A stretch of 64,000 nucleotides of DNA from Paralithodes platypus (GCA_032716605.1 CM064480.1:26092129-26156128); one strand, 5' to 3'. Numbered from the stretch's first letter, positions 9,684 to 21,145 are shown. The notes: a model not told the origin generated them from the sequence alone. Numbers and translations are program-made.

Positions 9684-12600
9684 TTATGGTGGTGGTGGTG
9701 GTGGTGGATGCTTAGCCGACTGGCCGGCGTTGGCAGAAGACGGGCCCTGGCCCGGTTTGCTATAGTTCCGTCCTTTATGACCTGCAAACTTACCTTGTTT
9801 ATACCTGTACTGACCTTGGGGGGAAGTGGACTTAGGTATCTGAAAGGGCTTTGACCCACCCGGCTGAGCTATTGCGACTGGCTTGGGTTTGGGAAAGTTA
9901 AAAGCAGGTTTCTTAGAAGGGGTGGGACTGTGCTTAAAGGCCTGAGCCATATTGAAAACAGTTCTCCACACATCAGGGGACATTAATGAGGGAGTTAGCA
10001 CCGGTGACATGACCACTTGGTTCGCAATTCTGTCAGGAAGTTTCCTCACCAGGGACATCCTAAGATCCTGTCTCGCCCGCACCGCCTCGAGCAAGGCTGT
10101 GCGTATATCCCCCAACGACTGAATCGAAGTCTGAAGGAGTAATCGCCGAGATAGTTTCAAACCGATCTTCTGGCTTCCGCGTCCGCGATTGCCTGAGTGG
10201 ATCGTAACATAGATTTCGCCACCTGGTGCGTAACGATGTACTGGGAAAAAAGTCTATACGCCTTCCCCCTTAGCCTAAACTCCCGGTCTAGGTGAGCTGG
10301 TGAAGGCGTAGTGAAATGATCTTTAAGTTCGCATAGATTGATTTTGGGGGCAGCTAAAAAAGCAAACAAAGCAGATGGAACTCCTCCGGCTGAAAAGACT
10401 GGCATAGAGAACCAAGAATGGCTGTCCTGAGGAATCTAGTGCGAAGATTTCGAGGTGAAGGTGGTCGCAAAGTTCTGAGCCTCTACCTCCCATTCCACCC
10501 AAGGTCCTGGACCCAACTGCCCCACCTTCAACACTGGGTTAGCGGCTGTGTCTGTGACCGTTTGTAAATCTAATTCTGGAGTGAGAGCTGACAGTGCTTT
10601 TATAATCATTAAAACCGTCATGCTTGGTCCAGTCAGAAAACAGTTTTGAAGCTGAGGCAGGGGGCAGTGCAGGCGTAGCTGTATACACAAAAAAGTCATG
10701 GTGATAATGGTTCGGAATGGCCTTAATATTAACATCAAGTACATTACCCGCAATATCCAAGGCTCGTAACTTTCTAGATTTATTTCCCTGGATTACCCAC
10801 TCACGTGGCACTGGAAGTTCTCCTGACAAAGTGGGCTGCGCCGTCTCTGGCTTAGTTTTTTTTTTTTTTTTTTTTAAAGAGACAATGAACGGAGGAAGGA
10901 AAAACACAGATAAAACAAAAGGTCCATGTGCCTAAAGGCATCCTCCATTCATAAAATGTTTGTAACAACTGGATTTAAACATTTGTAGATTGTAAGTTTG
11001 TGGAAAGCAATTCGAGGGAAGTGAATTCCAAAGAGTAGTAGCTCTGGGGATAAATGAATTCTGATAAGCAGAAGTTCTGCATTGTGGAGGAGAAAGTGTA
11101 AATTCATGGGCGCTCTCAGCTGCCCTAGTTCTACGCGGAAAGATGTGGAGAGGCGGCACAATTGAAGCAAGTTCCTCGGAACAATTGCTGTGAAAATATC
11201 TAGAATAATGCAAGGGATGCAACGTTTCTTCGTATGGATAGTAGGAAGGTCCTGTGATTGCAGGGTTATTGATTAATCTAATAGCTTTATTTTGAATTTT
11301 GTCCAACTGCCTCAATGCAACCACTCCACTTCCACCCACAGAGGTGAACAGTAATCCATCTGAGAACGCACATGACTTTTATATTCACGGCCAACTGCTC
11401 GTCAGTGAAGAATCTCGAACTCTGTACAGGAGGCCCAGTTTTTAGAGGCATTCTTAGCAATGCTTCTAAAATAATGTGTCCAGCTCAAGTTAGTAGTTAA
11501 TGTTACACCGAGAATGTCAATACTAGGGGAAGGGGGATATTTACATCATTAAAAAATATGGGAGTCAGTGAGATTCTGTCGGTTAGAAAATTGAATGTAT
11601 TTGGTTTTCTGTGCATTAAGGAAAGATTCTTTTGTCCCCATCCATTATTCTAGAAAGGTCCTGGTTTCAGAGAAATTGCAGTGTTTATTTTGAATTTATA
11701 AGATCGGTTGGGTGAAAGAATTGGTAAAGGAACTGTGGAGTGTTGAGTCATCTGCGTAGGAATGTATTGGATTATGAGTGGTAGATATGAGCTCATTGAT
11801 ATGAATGAGGAACAGAATTGGGGCCAAAACTGATCCCTGGGGAACACATTTATTGAGTGAAATTGAGAATAAAGGCCATCTACCATTACACATATTTTTC
11901 TGTTATGAAGATAAGAAGAAATTAGTGGAACTAATGATGCAAGGCCGTAGTGTGACATCTTCGACAATAAGGATTGATGCCAGACTCTATCAAATGCCTT
12001 TGATATATCCAGTGCTATTGTATGTGTTTCACCATGTGGTCTGTAGCTTCGTTGATTTGATGCGTAAGAAGGATCATTTGAACCCATGAGTCATCTGGAC
12101 CGTATAACAGGGGCATAGCTACCTTTCTTAACGGTGCTCTATCCAACGGGGGAGGATTCACATCCGTTACCACCCTTACATTAGAAGTAGTCAGTGCCGC
12201 CGAAGCAGGCCTAGCGACTATATAGGTGATATAGAGGGAGGGTGCGGAATCTTGGTCAAAGCAATAGAAGCGATCAGAGGCCGAACACTTGCACTTGTCA
12301 TGGGAGCTCCCAGGTCCACTGTAGGAGTCTCCGGCTGTTGGCCAAATTTTTTTGTTAGATTCGTAACTAACAACCCATCTATTTCCTCCGCCGTGACAAA
12401 TTTAGCGGATGAAGAACTCAGAGGTGAATCATTCCTATCTTGCGAGTCGTCTAGAACTGAACCCGACTCTTGCACTTCCATGTCAGAGATTATAGACACC
12501 TCATCCTTGTCATCTGGCCCATCATGAGAGGGTTACGCCGAAGCCGGAACCTCGTCTTGGTGCCAAGTTAAATCAGGAATGGATGATGGGATCACAGCGT

Positions 12601-13570
12601 CCCGGTGGACGTCCGTCCATACCTGTGGCTCCTGAACCAAACGTGGGCCTTCATGCCCTGGTTGGGAATAACGCCATACACCCAGGCCTTGGCCCGAACT
12701 CCCTTGGGAGTCAGATACACCATCAACCACTGAGCCCCCACTAGACTCTTCTAAAGGGCGATCACTGCCTACCGAACTCTCTAACTCTAAGTGTGTAATA
12801 TCCATTGGTAACCTGTCCGCCGGCAACACCCCCACCACAGTCTCTGACTCCACTCCCGCCCCATCAGATTGGATACTAGATAAGTCGGGAGTAGAGGCAA
12901 AAAGTGAGGCACGAGGCTCCGGCGAACGCCGGGAGGCCTTTCGTTCCTTAGAATCTTTCTGGAAGATTATGGCAGCGGTGTGACTTAGATTTTCACTGCT
13001 CTTAGACTTTTCCGATCTTTCACTAGAGCTGTCCTTGGACTTTTCCTCTTCTTTCTTGCTGGTGAAGAGGAATGACTAGGCGGCTGTTGTCGGAGGGGCG
13101 ACCTGGACCTGGACCACGCCCGTGCCGTGGAGGCTGTCACCGGGGGCGTGGGTTCACGAGGTCTCTTAGAAGTTGTAGGGACCAGAGAAAGTGCTGTACC
13201 CTGCCCAGTCTCTGCCGACTTTCGTACATTTACTCTAGCGGGACGTTTAATAGGGGGAGTGCTCAATCAGTAATTTATCCCAAAGAATCACATTATCACA
13301 TTGCAGTGCTTTATGAGCCACTTGTGGTAGCATAACTTGACAACTACTGCCTGACCTCCCTCAAAGCGACCTCCGCGGAATCTACTATTGTCCCGCAGTC
13401 ACTTTGGCACTCAATTGAGTACAGAAGGTACAGTTCCCCGTTACCCACAAACCCCTTGAGCGATCTAAACATTTAACACATCTAATGCAAAGAGTGTGTG
13501 CAAAGATAGGGATACCTGAACAGGAGGGAGCAATACACAAGGCAAAAACAGGGTCTATGGTAGCCATGAC
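9684..13570 (-). pseudogene. DIRS gag (copy B), interrupted by second LINE
   Basis: Gag starts at the ATG at 13567 (MATIDPVFALC) with the N-terminal Cys cluster CIAPSC...CIRCVKC...CTFC, a putative zinc-binding fold. It passes through a Ser/Arg-rich linker (12985-13266) and an acidic Ser-rich segment (12218-12853). The LINE at 10856-12071 interrupts it. It then continues through the conserved helical core (10157-10855) and the basic C-terminus (9684-10160), which ends in a proline run. Indels separate most pieces. The last codon before the slippery run has become TAA, so gag stops just upstream of the heptamer. Confidence 0.85.
10856..12071 (-). mobile_element. 5'-truncated LINE, second copy, in DIRS B gag
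   Basis: Same LINE family and same orientation as 4926-7102, starting with a T-run (10856-10875). It contains RT core pieces (DISKAFDRVWH at about 12020, YADDSTLH at about 11755) and the C-terminal tail (10932-11339). It is the uninterrupted allele for the DNA transposon of the first copy. Its 5' end (after GCGTAAGAAGG) lies within about 15 bases of the first copy's truncation point. Confidence 0.87.
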
Positions 13571-13641
13571 AGAGACTGGTGGAAAACACGAACCCACCCC
13601 CGGTTTACTCAGGTTCTCGAAAGTCTCGCCGGAACTCAGCC

Positions 13642-15156
13642 CTGGAAAAAGAAAGATTTCCAGGAATTAATGCTCATAAAGCTACACCAACATGTTCGAA
13701 CACAAGTGTTAGACAACCCGCCGGGTAACGAGACGTAATACACAACTATCACGGCTCGCTACGCGGAAGGTTCATGAATAAAGATTTCAGAATATCTTAA
13801 CTTGTCCAAAAGATGTATGCATATCCTCTGACATAATATAAAGACCAGCATGGCTTTTTATAAATGACGCAGTCTTCCCAGTGGTGTTTGTTAAGTTCTT
13901 ACTTTGAAAAAAACACCCTCAAAGACGCCGGCCCCCGTATTATCTCGCAGATCAAAAACTGGAAAGCCTGTCTTAAAAAGCTAGATCTGGCTTCTCCCGA
14001 AGGCGTTCTAGATCGCCGTATGCTGAATGGCGGCGATACGTATCGTATCCCTCGATTGTCTGGTTAACTACACTGAATTATGCAAATCCGTTAATCCTAC
14101 CCTCCCAAGGTGCAACCGCCGGGTGTGAATTTTAACGTTAACCCCAAAATTCCTATCCCCACTTCTTTGCAAAAGATCGCCGGGGAGGAAAGACCAATCA
14201 ACAAACAGCCTAGTTTTACTGGCTTTGCAAAATCCGGGAAAAAATTCAACTCAACAAGTGTCCGTATGAACACTTAGTTAAATGGGTAAAGCCATCCCGC
14301 CGGGAAACACAGTACGCCTGAACACAGGCCCCACCACAGAGACGCAGTCCTGGAGAGCCTCAAGCCACTACTCGCCGGGGAAAACAAGCCTTTTTTAACC
14401 ACGCGTGATAAAAACTCGGCAACCAGCCGGATTTTCATGGTGTAACCGAGAAAACCCACCGGAAAAGGCAACCCACCCCGTTCAGATTCAATCTGAACGT
14501 ACCAAATAGACCGTGGAATTAGCCAAAGCACAACTAACCCAGGACACACAAATAGTCCGGAAATTAGCAATACACAACTAATCCAGGACACATATATAGT
14601 CCGTGGAATAAGCCAATACACAACTTAACCAGAACACACATGACACAGTAGTACATTATTATACAATAAATCAATAACACTTGTACATGTGGCAAAGCTA
14701 CGAGAGGCTGGCTAGGCCTAAGCAGACGGAAATACACAGTAAACATGTGGTAATAAAACAAAAAGCACTGAATTTTATCACAACAGGAACAGCCGTCAAC
14801 ACACCACTGAAGCAAAAATTTCCCGGGAGAGGGAAGCACTGACACGGGACCTAGAAAAAACTTCACTAATGAAGAAAAATACGCTAGGAACGTCAGAAAA
14901 TAAAAAGCAACTTCATCAGAAAGATAAAAAGCAATAATCACGTGTAGTTAAAGCCGCCTGCATAACTAGGCTAGCTAAATCGCGAAAAAGTTCACATGTC
15001 CACAACGGGACCACGAGGGTACGCCCGAAATAGGCGTCCCAAACACACGACCCCAAAATACACTGAACTGCGGGCAGCCCGCCCATACACTCCTGCTACG
15101 CATATCCTAACCTTACTCGATACATCCCAGAGTAAACAAATGAGAAAAAAACTCAC
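13642..15156 (-). other. Candidate leader intron of DIRS copy B
   Basis: On the minus strand a GTGAGT donor at 15156 and a pyrimidine tract ending in CCAG at 13642 bracket the leader. The acceptor lies about 75 bases before the gag ATG. The same donor and acceptor occur at the same places in copies D, E and F. The interior holds tandem repeats of about 47 bp (about 14505-14645) and a GC hairpin (GATCGCCG...CGGCGATAC, near 14008). The intron is inferred from conserved sites only. Confidence 0.55.
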
Positions 15157-15239
15157 TAGGGACGCAGCAAATGCGGAACGAGCGGAGCGTGGGGAGGCAC
15201 GTCAGGGCAGGTTGAGCGCAGAGCAGAGAAGGAAGAATG

Positions 15240-15535
15240 ACGCCTGAAGTCAGCGTCTGGTCAAAGATCCACACAAGTACATCCACGAAGTTATGGAAAG
15301 CTTATGAATAGTTATTCTTATTTTCTTTTTATTTGTTATTTTTTACGAAGTTTTTTCGTAGTGAGTACCCAATTTCATAATGACGAACCATGAGTGAGGT
15401 TGCGTGCGCTCATGATGAAGGCTCCTTAATTTTTTATGCTCTGCGCGGTAGATTCAAACTACGGTAAATGAGTGTTTGAAGAGGGTGCCTTATGTAATAG
15501 GCATAATCGTCAATGATGGAGGGGCCACTAATAAA
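15240..15535 (-). repeat. DIRS 5' terminal repeat, copy B
   Basis: On the minus strand it begins TTTATTAGTGGCCCC and includes a short stem (GCCTATTACATAAGGC) and an AT-rich stretch. An inverted copy sits at 3571-3870. It is shared with copies D and F. Confidence 0.9.
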
Positions 15536-15743
15536 TAGCATGCTTCAATTGACCCCTAACAAATACTACCCTACTAATAACCTACATTTATTGTACAAAT
15601 ATACTAAGGAAATCGCAAAAGCAAGCAATTGAAACTATCGACAATGAATGGATGCAATATAATAAATATAAATATTTGAAAATATGAAGAAGGCACAATA
15701 GATTTAAACAAAAGAGTACTCTTTTAACAAGAACAATTAATTA
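15536..15743. other. Unassigned AT-rich flank
   Basis: No gene, no recognisable repeat and no continuation of the copy A gag were seen here. This argues against a simple insertion of copy B into copy A. Confidence 0.5.
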
Positions 15744-16361
15744 AAGTAACACCCCGATTTTCCGGCACTCAGGGGGATTTGAAACCTCCGGAAAATTGAA
15801 AACTCCGGTTAGTTGAACATTACTCCTATAAATGCCCATAAACCCCAAGAAAATACCCCCTAATGGCTATCTGTATTATGAGCCTTAATATAATAAACAA
15901 ACACACATTACTATACCATTTTAATAGTAATGTTCTCAACTCGCCAATTTATAAGTACTGTACAGTAGAAGTTGGAGAAGGCGTCCCGCTGTTGTTGTCG
16001 GCGGCGTAATGCGTATCGTCGTATGCGAAGGCTAGGCCTTATCGGGAGGGAGAGTTCTGCAGCGTATTCAAAGTTTTGACAGTAGCAAAACGAAACACTA
16101 ATATTAAATTGTTTTTGTTCTTTTTAGTTTCTTAGGTTTCTCACTTAATATCTAAAACTTATTTATGAGGTGGATGCTTTGGGAGAGGCAGCAAGGGGTG
16201 GATGCTTGCCACTCATCCACAGTTGTAGAGGTAGATGATGTTGCATCATCCACCTCTCTCCATTCGTTTGGATATTTGTATTTTTTGTTCCAAGCTCAGA
16301 ACCACTCTTTTGCACTTCTTCTTGTCACTATTGGCTTTCAATTTGTCCGACTTTGCCTTAA

Positions 16362-16841
16362 CCCTCCTGGCCCGGGCAGGTCCTCCAAAGGATAGGGTGG
16401 GCTACCCGGGCGATCTGGCCGAAAAACGTCTAGGCCTAGGCTACCGTATTTTTGTTAATTTAACTGCTAGAAATTTCCCACGCATCTATAAACATAGTGC
16501 GGTTTCTAATCTGTAGACTGGCGTTGAGTAGAGCTCTCTAAGTCAACTGGTTCAGTTGTGATGACGATTTCAGTGGAGCTAATTTTTCCGCGATGTTGAC
16601 AATATGAGAGCTTTTCACACACTAATTTCGTCTGACGTCACAACAATAACATTGATCCGACCTCTCCTTATTGTTTTCGGAGGTGCGGTGACGCAACGAT
16701 CGGCTTTGTTTACATGCGTCGGACGCACAGCGTTCAGACCAAGCTGAATAGGCTTTCAAGCTTACTATCTCCTGAAAGGACACCCGGGCACCTGCCCTTA
16801 TTTCGTGGTGTCCTTTGGAGGGCCTGCCCGGGCCAGGAGGG
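16362..16841. mobile_element. piggyBac-like MITE
   Basis: 480 bp with ends CCCTCCTGGCCCGGGCAGG and the inverse CCTGCCCGGGCCAGGAGGG, each flanked by TTAA (16358-16361, 16842-16845). The TTAA duplication with CCC...GGG ends is the piggyBac signature. A second internal palindromic motif (ACCCGGGC) lies near both ends. No transposase is encoded. Confidence 0.88.
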
Positions 16842-17009
16842 TTAATCTTCGGCATGATAGCGATGAATCGAGTATAATATGTCCAATATGAGAATGTTTG
16901 TATAAACGGATCGATCGATCGGGCAAGACTGAGAGGCCTATTCCCGCGCTTTTGTTGTTGTTGTTGCTTGTTCTACTGACATCGCCGTTACCCGCTTAGA
17001 ACCACGGAC

Positions 17010-17014
<5 letters not shown>

Positions 17015-17061
<47 letters not shown>
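17015..17061. repeat. (TA)n microsatellite
   Basis: An uninterrupted TA run. Confidence 0.98.
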
Positions 17062-17063
<2 letters not shown>

Positions 17064-17124
17064 CTTATTGGTGCTTTTTAAATAGTTTTTTTCCTAATAT
17101 TATATGTATTTATAATTTGTAGTA

Positions 17125-18614
17125 GTGGAGAAGGAGGTGGGGATCAGGAGGTCAGAAGTGTGGGAAGCCATGAAAAGAGTGAAGTTGGGGAAAGCACCAG
17201 GAACAGATGGAGTTTGTGGGGAAATGTTGAGGTATGGTGGTGAGATAGTGATAGAATGGGTATGGAAAATGTGCAAACTAGCATGGGAGAAGGGGAGTGC
17301 ACCCGATGACTGGAAGACTGGCATAATAGTCCCCCTATATAAGGGCAAAGGGGAAAGAGGAGTGTGTGGTAACCACCGAGGAATATGTCTTCTAAGCGTA
17401 GTAGGGAAGGTGTACAGTAGGGTAGTGATTGAGAGAGTGAGAGTGAGAACGGAGAAATGGATAGGCGACGAGCAGGGAGGTTTTAGGAAGGGAAGAGGAT
17501 GTGTAGATCAGATTTTTACCCTGAATTGTGTTGTGGAGAAGTATCTGGAGAAGAAACAAAAGGTGTATGTTGCCTTTATGGACTTGGAGAAGGCCTATGA
17601 CAGAGTGGATAGAGAAGGTTTGTGGAAAGTACTTAGAATATACGGAGTAGAGGGCAAGTTGCTGGAAGCAGTGAAGAGCATGTATGAGGGTGCAAAGGCG
17701 GCAGTACGTGTGGAGAGTGAGCAGAGCGAGTTCTTTGACCTGAATGTTGGTTTGAAACAGGGGTGTGTGATGTCCCCGTGGTTGTTTACTGTATACTGTA
17801 TATGGATGGAGTCATGAAAGAAATACTATCAAGAGCAGTGGATGTTGATGTATCGCTGAAAAGGGAGGGAATTGAGTGGAAGCTACCTATACTGCTGTTT
17901 GCGGATGATACAGTTCTGATGAGTGATAATGAATGGGAGTTGCAGGGTCTGGTAAATGAGTTTGGAACAGTGTGCGAAAAACCGAATTTGAAGGTAAATG
18001 CGGGGAAGAGCAAGGTTATGGTCTTCGAAAGGGGTGAAGTCACAGAGTGTGAGGTGAAGCTGAACGGTCAGGCTATGGAGATCGTCAACTCTTTTAAGTA
18101 TCTGGGCAGTGTGTTGAGTAAAGATGGGACTATGGATGAAGAAGTGCGGGAGATGGTACAACAGGGGAAGAGGGTTGTAGGAACGCTAAAAGCAGTAACA
18201 AGAAATAGGGTGGTCAGTATGGAAGTGAAGAAGTCCTTGCATGACAGTGTGGTAATCCCGACACTGACTTACGGAAGCGAAGCATGGACGTTGGTTGAGA
18301 GACTCAGACCAAGAGTGAGAGCAGTGGAAATGAATTACTTAAGGAGTGTGTGCAGAGTTACATGGAGGGATAGACAGACTAATGAGGAATTAAGAAGGAG
18401 GTGTGGTGTGGAGGTAGATGTGCTGGAAAGTGTGAAAAGGAACAACTTGAGATGGTTCGGCCATATGGAACGTATGGAAAGCGAGAGAATGACTAAGAGG
18501 TTGTACGAGAGCGAGGTGGAGGGACAGAGAGGGAGAGGTAGACCGAATGAGAGGTGGAAGGATGGAGTGAGGAAGTACATGAACGAAGGCGGTGCTGGTT
18601 GTTGTTGTTGTTGA
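17125..18614 (+). pseudogene. RTE-type reverse transcriptase
   Basis: RT domain lacking its N-terminal endonuclease through 5' truncation. Seen in order: GKAPGTDGV, the fingers segment, MDLEKAYDRVDR (box A), GLKQGCVMSPWLF (box B), FADDTVLM (box C) and the thumb/C-terminus with the WFGHMERM motif. The frame breaks at about 17785-17800, where a 7-bp tandem duplication (TACTGTA twice) shifts reading. The second part runs 17763-18614. The true C-terminus is replaced by the SINE; copy 27114-27929 shows the intact ending. The GLKQGC and FADD motifs favour RTE, but the clade was not tested. Confidence 0.85.
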
Positions 18615-18834
18615 TGTTCCCCAGGCTGCCTGGCCGAACAGCCCCAAGGTCCCGAGCAAGGCCAAGGCCATAGAGCGCCCCCACAAAACCCTCCCTGCTT
18701 ACCACTAACAAAACCCAGGTGACCGAAGCCACTCTAAGGCAGGGAGCTGAGGAGGGCGCGGAAACGCCCGAGAAACCAAAGCCCCACCCAAGGCCCTGTG
18801 CCCCTCAGCAATTATGAAGGGAAAGTTGAGGGGC
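18601..18834 (-). mobile_element. SINE with (AAC)n tail, copy 1
   Basis: A 234-bp insertion flanked by a perfect 15-bp target-site duplication AAGGCGGTGCTGGTT (18586-18600 and 18835-18849). It reads on the minus strand, from GCCCCTCAAC at the 5' end to a tail of GGGAACAxCAACAAC type. A second copy is at 26867-27107. The last 60 bases match the 3' end of the LINE at 22289-24994, suggesting that LINE mobilises it. The 5' part shows no clear tRNA box. Confidence 0.88.
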
Positions 18835-19112
18835 AAGGCGGTGCTGGTTGGGGGGAGGGGCGTCGACTGACTGGGGACAGAGGTGCATGGGGGCGGTTCG
18901 TTCGTGGCCACCCCTTCGGGGATCACGGCGTCAGGCAATAGATAGATAGATAGATAGATAATTTGTTATGATGAAATGATGTAGGTAAGACGTTTTATTT
19001 TTATTTTTTTATTTTTTTTTATTTTATTTTTTTTTTTAAATAATTTCCTAAAACCTCCGGTTGTTTGAAGTTACTGGATGCTTGAATGCCGGAAAATCGA
19101 GGTGTTACGGTA

Positions 19113-19350
19113 TAAAAATTAATAATAACAATAGAAAAAATAAACAGAGAGGGCCACACACCCGGATGGCGAGCCAAAACGCGGGTGACGCCCGGAGCTG
19201 ATCACAGTTGTGACACAGGCGAGGGGATGGAGATTACAAGAGAGAGCTATTGCTCACCAGGCCAAGAATCAATGTTACATAATACCAGAGCAAAGAACAA
19301 ATTCATGTACTGTACCAGCTCGTCATGCATAAGGCCTATGGAATGTCGAG
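19113..19350. other. Unassigned non-coding DNA
   Basis: Between the transposon and the tandem repeats. No open frame of note and no repeat was recognised. Confidence 0.4.
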
Positions 19351-19735
19351 TAGCCTGTTGGCTATATGAATGCAGTAAAAGAAGTTAGAACGGGGTAGTG
19401 TATCAGCTGCATCTTATATAAGAATGGAGTCAAGTGGGATAGTCTATAGCTATCATTAATATGATTAGGGTACCCCCCCCCCTTTCTCTCATTCATGGTT
19501 CTACATTGAGAACCCAAGGTGAAGACTTTTACCAGCGACTCAAAAAGAAATTCCGTTGGGCAACACCTGGCGGTGAATAGCCTATTGGCTATATGAATGC
19601 AGTAAAAGAGGTTAGAGTAGAGTAGCGTATCTGCTATATCTTATATAAATTCATTGTCCTCCATTGAGAACCTAGGGGAAAGACGTTTATCATTGACCCG
19701 GAAAGACACGCCGTTGGGCAACACCCGGAGATGGA
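19351..19735. repeat. Tandem duplication, about 227-bp unit
   Basis: TAGCCTRTTGGCTATATGAA starts at 19351 and again at 19578. The block continues to GTTGGGCAACACC-GG, which is also repeated (19553, 19711). The second unit is shorter by about 70 bp. Confidence 0.75.
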
Positions 19736-19883
19736 GGTGAAGCCCGGAGAACTTCATAGCAACCCGATCGGGAATACGGAACCGGAGAGAGTGGACCGTA
19801 GGTAAGAGTCAAGTTCTATTTCAGTTCAATTCAATTTGAAAGACTGTATTTGCAATTTGCAGTAACTTAAGTTATAATAATGA

Positions 19884-19925
<42 letters not shown>
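19884..19925. repeat. (AAT)n microsatellite
   Basis: A run of ATA/AAT trinucleotides. Confidence 0.97.
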
Positions 19926-19939
19926 CAGTAGATTATCAA

Positions 19940-20698
19940 TGTAACCGGAGATCCGTTGGGTACCCGGACACCATTGGTTAGTCCGTGTAAATAAATGCAG
20001 TACTGTATTTAGTTTATACTGTAATAGGGATAGCACCCAAGCCACCCATAGGAAACGTTGTTCCTCATATGTCAATAATAGCCCACCGGAAGTCCGTTGG
20101 TTAACCGGTACCCGGACATCCTTGGTTAGTCCGTGTAAATAAATTCAATATTGGGCTTATAATAGTGATAGTATCCGGAGGAAACTTTGCTCCTCATATG
20201 TCAATAATAGCCCACTGGGGCACAGGAGTCCCGCCGACTCCAGGGCTCGAAGTTTCCGAACTATTTCCATATCAGAAATGATAACATAAGTGTGCAGGAA
20301 CCTTTGGCACCTGGCTTATACATTGAAGAATGAAGTGAATCCATCAAAAAACTTCATAATATAAATTCAATATTTGTCTTATGATAGGGATAGTACCCGG
20401 AGGAAACGTTTTCCTTTATACTTCAATAATAGCCCACACTATTGGCACCCAGCATATACATTGAAAAATGAAGGAAATCCATCGAAAATCTTCATACTGT
20501 ACTATAAAGTTAATATTTGGCTTATAATAGGGATAGGATCCGAAGGAAACATTGTTCCTTATAGTTCAACAATAGCGGAACCATTGGCCCCCCGCTTATA
20601 CATTGAAAAATGAAGTAAATCCATGGAAAAACTTCATATTATAAAGTCAATATTTGGCTTATAATAGAGATAGTACCCGGAGGAAACGTTGGTCCTTA
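19940..20698. repeat. Degenerate minisatellite, about 138-bp unit
   Basis: The core AATAGGGATAGTACCCGGAG and the following TTCAATAATAGCCC recur near 20022, 20161, 20384, 20527 and 20662. The spacing is about 140 bp, with one long interval of 223. A solo DIRS end interrupts the last unit at 20699. Confidence 0.8.
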
Positions 20699-20831
20699 TT
20701 TATTAGTGGCCCCTCCATCATTGACGATTATGCCTATTACATAAGGCTACCTCTTCAAACGCCCATACGCGCAGTTTGAAACTACCGCCGCAGAGCTCGG
20801 AGGAACCTTCATCATAAGCACACGCTAAATC
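20699..20831 (+). repeat. Solo DIRS 5' terminal repeat fragment
   Basis: Begins TTTATTAGTGGCCCC and follows the family-1 5' repeat, with the GCCTATTACATAAGGC-type stem, for about 130 bp. It then passes directly into the Penelope pseudo-LTR. No DIRS body follows, so it is an isolated end. Confidence 0.82.
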
Positions 20832-21145
20832 ACGTACCACGGAACTTAGGCCACGCCCCTCGACACGCAGCCAATCAGCTTTGACCCCGCCAACCGACCA
20901 ACACCATCCCGCATCCAGTGCGCCTGCGTGAAGCGGTTCCCCCTTTTGCACTCCTAGAATACCCCTCCACCAATAGGAGACTTTTGCCCCCCTGATTTTC
21001 GCCTCCTCTGATCCTCCACCCTCTATATATACCCTTCCTGTTTACCTTTTATATCATTCTACCCTTACTTGATAATGCTGGTTGTCCAGTGAAACGCGTC
21101 GTATATCCTGTATCATCATGTACATTTATGTAACGCTGTACCACC
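20832..21145 (+). repeat. Penelope pseudo-LTR, upstream copy
   Basis: Starts CACGTACCACGGAAC. It contains a TATATATA box-like run near 21023 and a hammerhead-like motif at 21068-21101, and reaches the ORF ATG at 21146. The homologous downstream copy encodes the C-terminal tail of the ORF. Confidence 0.85.
21068..21101 (+). other. Hammerhead-ribozyme-like motif
   Basis: CTTGATAATG, a CTGG/CCAG stem, then TGAAACGCGTC. The layout matches the short type-I hammerheads known in Penelope-like element pseudo-LTRs (CUGAUGA, stem II, GAAA, GUC). The first core box is altered, with A at the expected G8, so self-cleavage is doubtful. It is repeated at 28007-28040, and the second Penelope family has the same layout at 47794-47831. 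Confidence 0.5.

Larger units (their letters stand above)
3529..15535 (-). mobile_element. DIRS1-like retrotransposon copy B, with nested LINEs
   Basis: Both termini are present: the 3' terminus TTATAGG at 3529 and the 5' terminal repeat ending ACTAATAAA at 15535. Removing two LINE insertions leaves about 8.6 kb, close to the 8.66 kb of copy F. Minus-strand order: 5' repeat, leader with candidate intron, gag, RT-RNase H, tyrosine recombinase, 3' UTR, internal complementary region and inverted 5' repeat. All frames are damaged. The flanks show no target-site duplication, as expected for recombinase-mediated integration. Confidence 0.94.
17121..18958 (+). mobile_element. RTE-type LINE, 5'-truncated, GATA tail
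   Basis: Bounded by a 9-bp target-site duplication ATAATTTGT (17112-17120 and 18959-18967, sharing the tail edge). The 3' end is a short (GATA)n run after a conserved 3' UTR, TTCGTGGCCACCCCTTCGGG. The same 3' end appears on the minus strand at 27108 and as a fragment at 49081-49151. It contains a SINE at 18601-18834. It is inserted in the TA-flanked transposon at 15744-19110. Confidence 0.88.
15744..19110. mobile_element. TA-flanked DNA transposon remnant (pogo/Tigger-like), with nested elements
   Basis: The terminal inverted repeats are GTAACACCCCGATTTTCCGG at the left and its near-complement GGAAAATCGAGGTGTTAC at the right, both flanked by TA (15742-15743, 19111-19112). The outermost bases have drifted from an expected CAGT. 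Subterminal motifs (CCTCCGG...GTT) are also mirrored. Removing the piggyBac-like MITE and the RTE LINE leaves about 1.05 kb with no transposase frame. Confidence 0.7.

Noticed and set aside
14996..15247. 83-residue basic frame near the DIRS B 5' end
   Set aside because: It overlaps the 5' repeat and leader donor on the strand opposite to the element; no conservation of product in other copies.
17786..18732. Several minus-strand frames over the RTE RT
   Set aside because: Antisense shadows; the plus strand carries all RT motifs in order.
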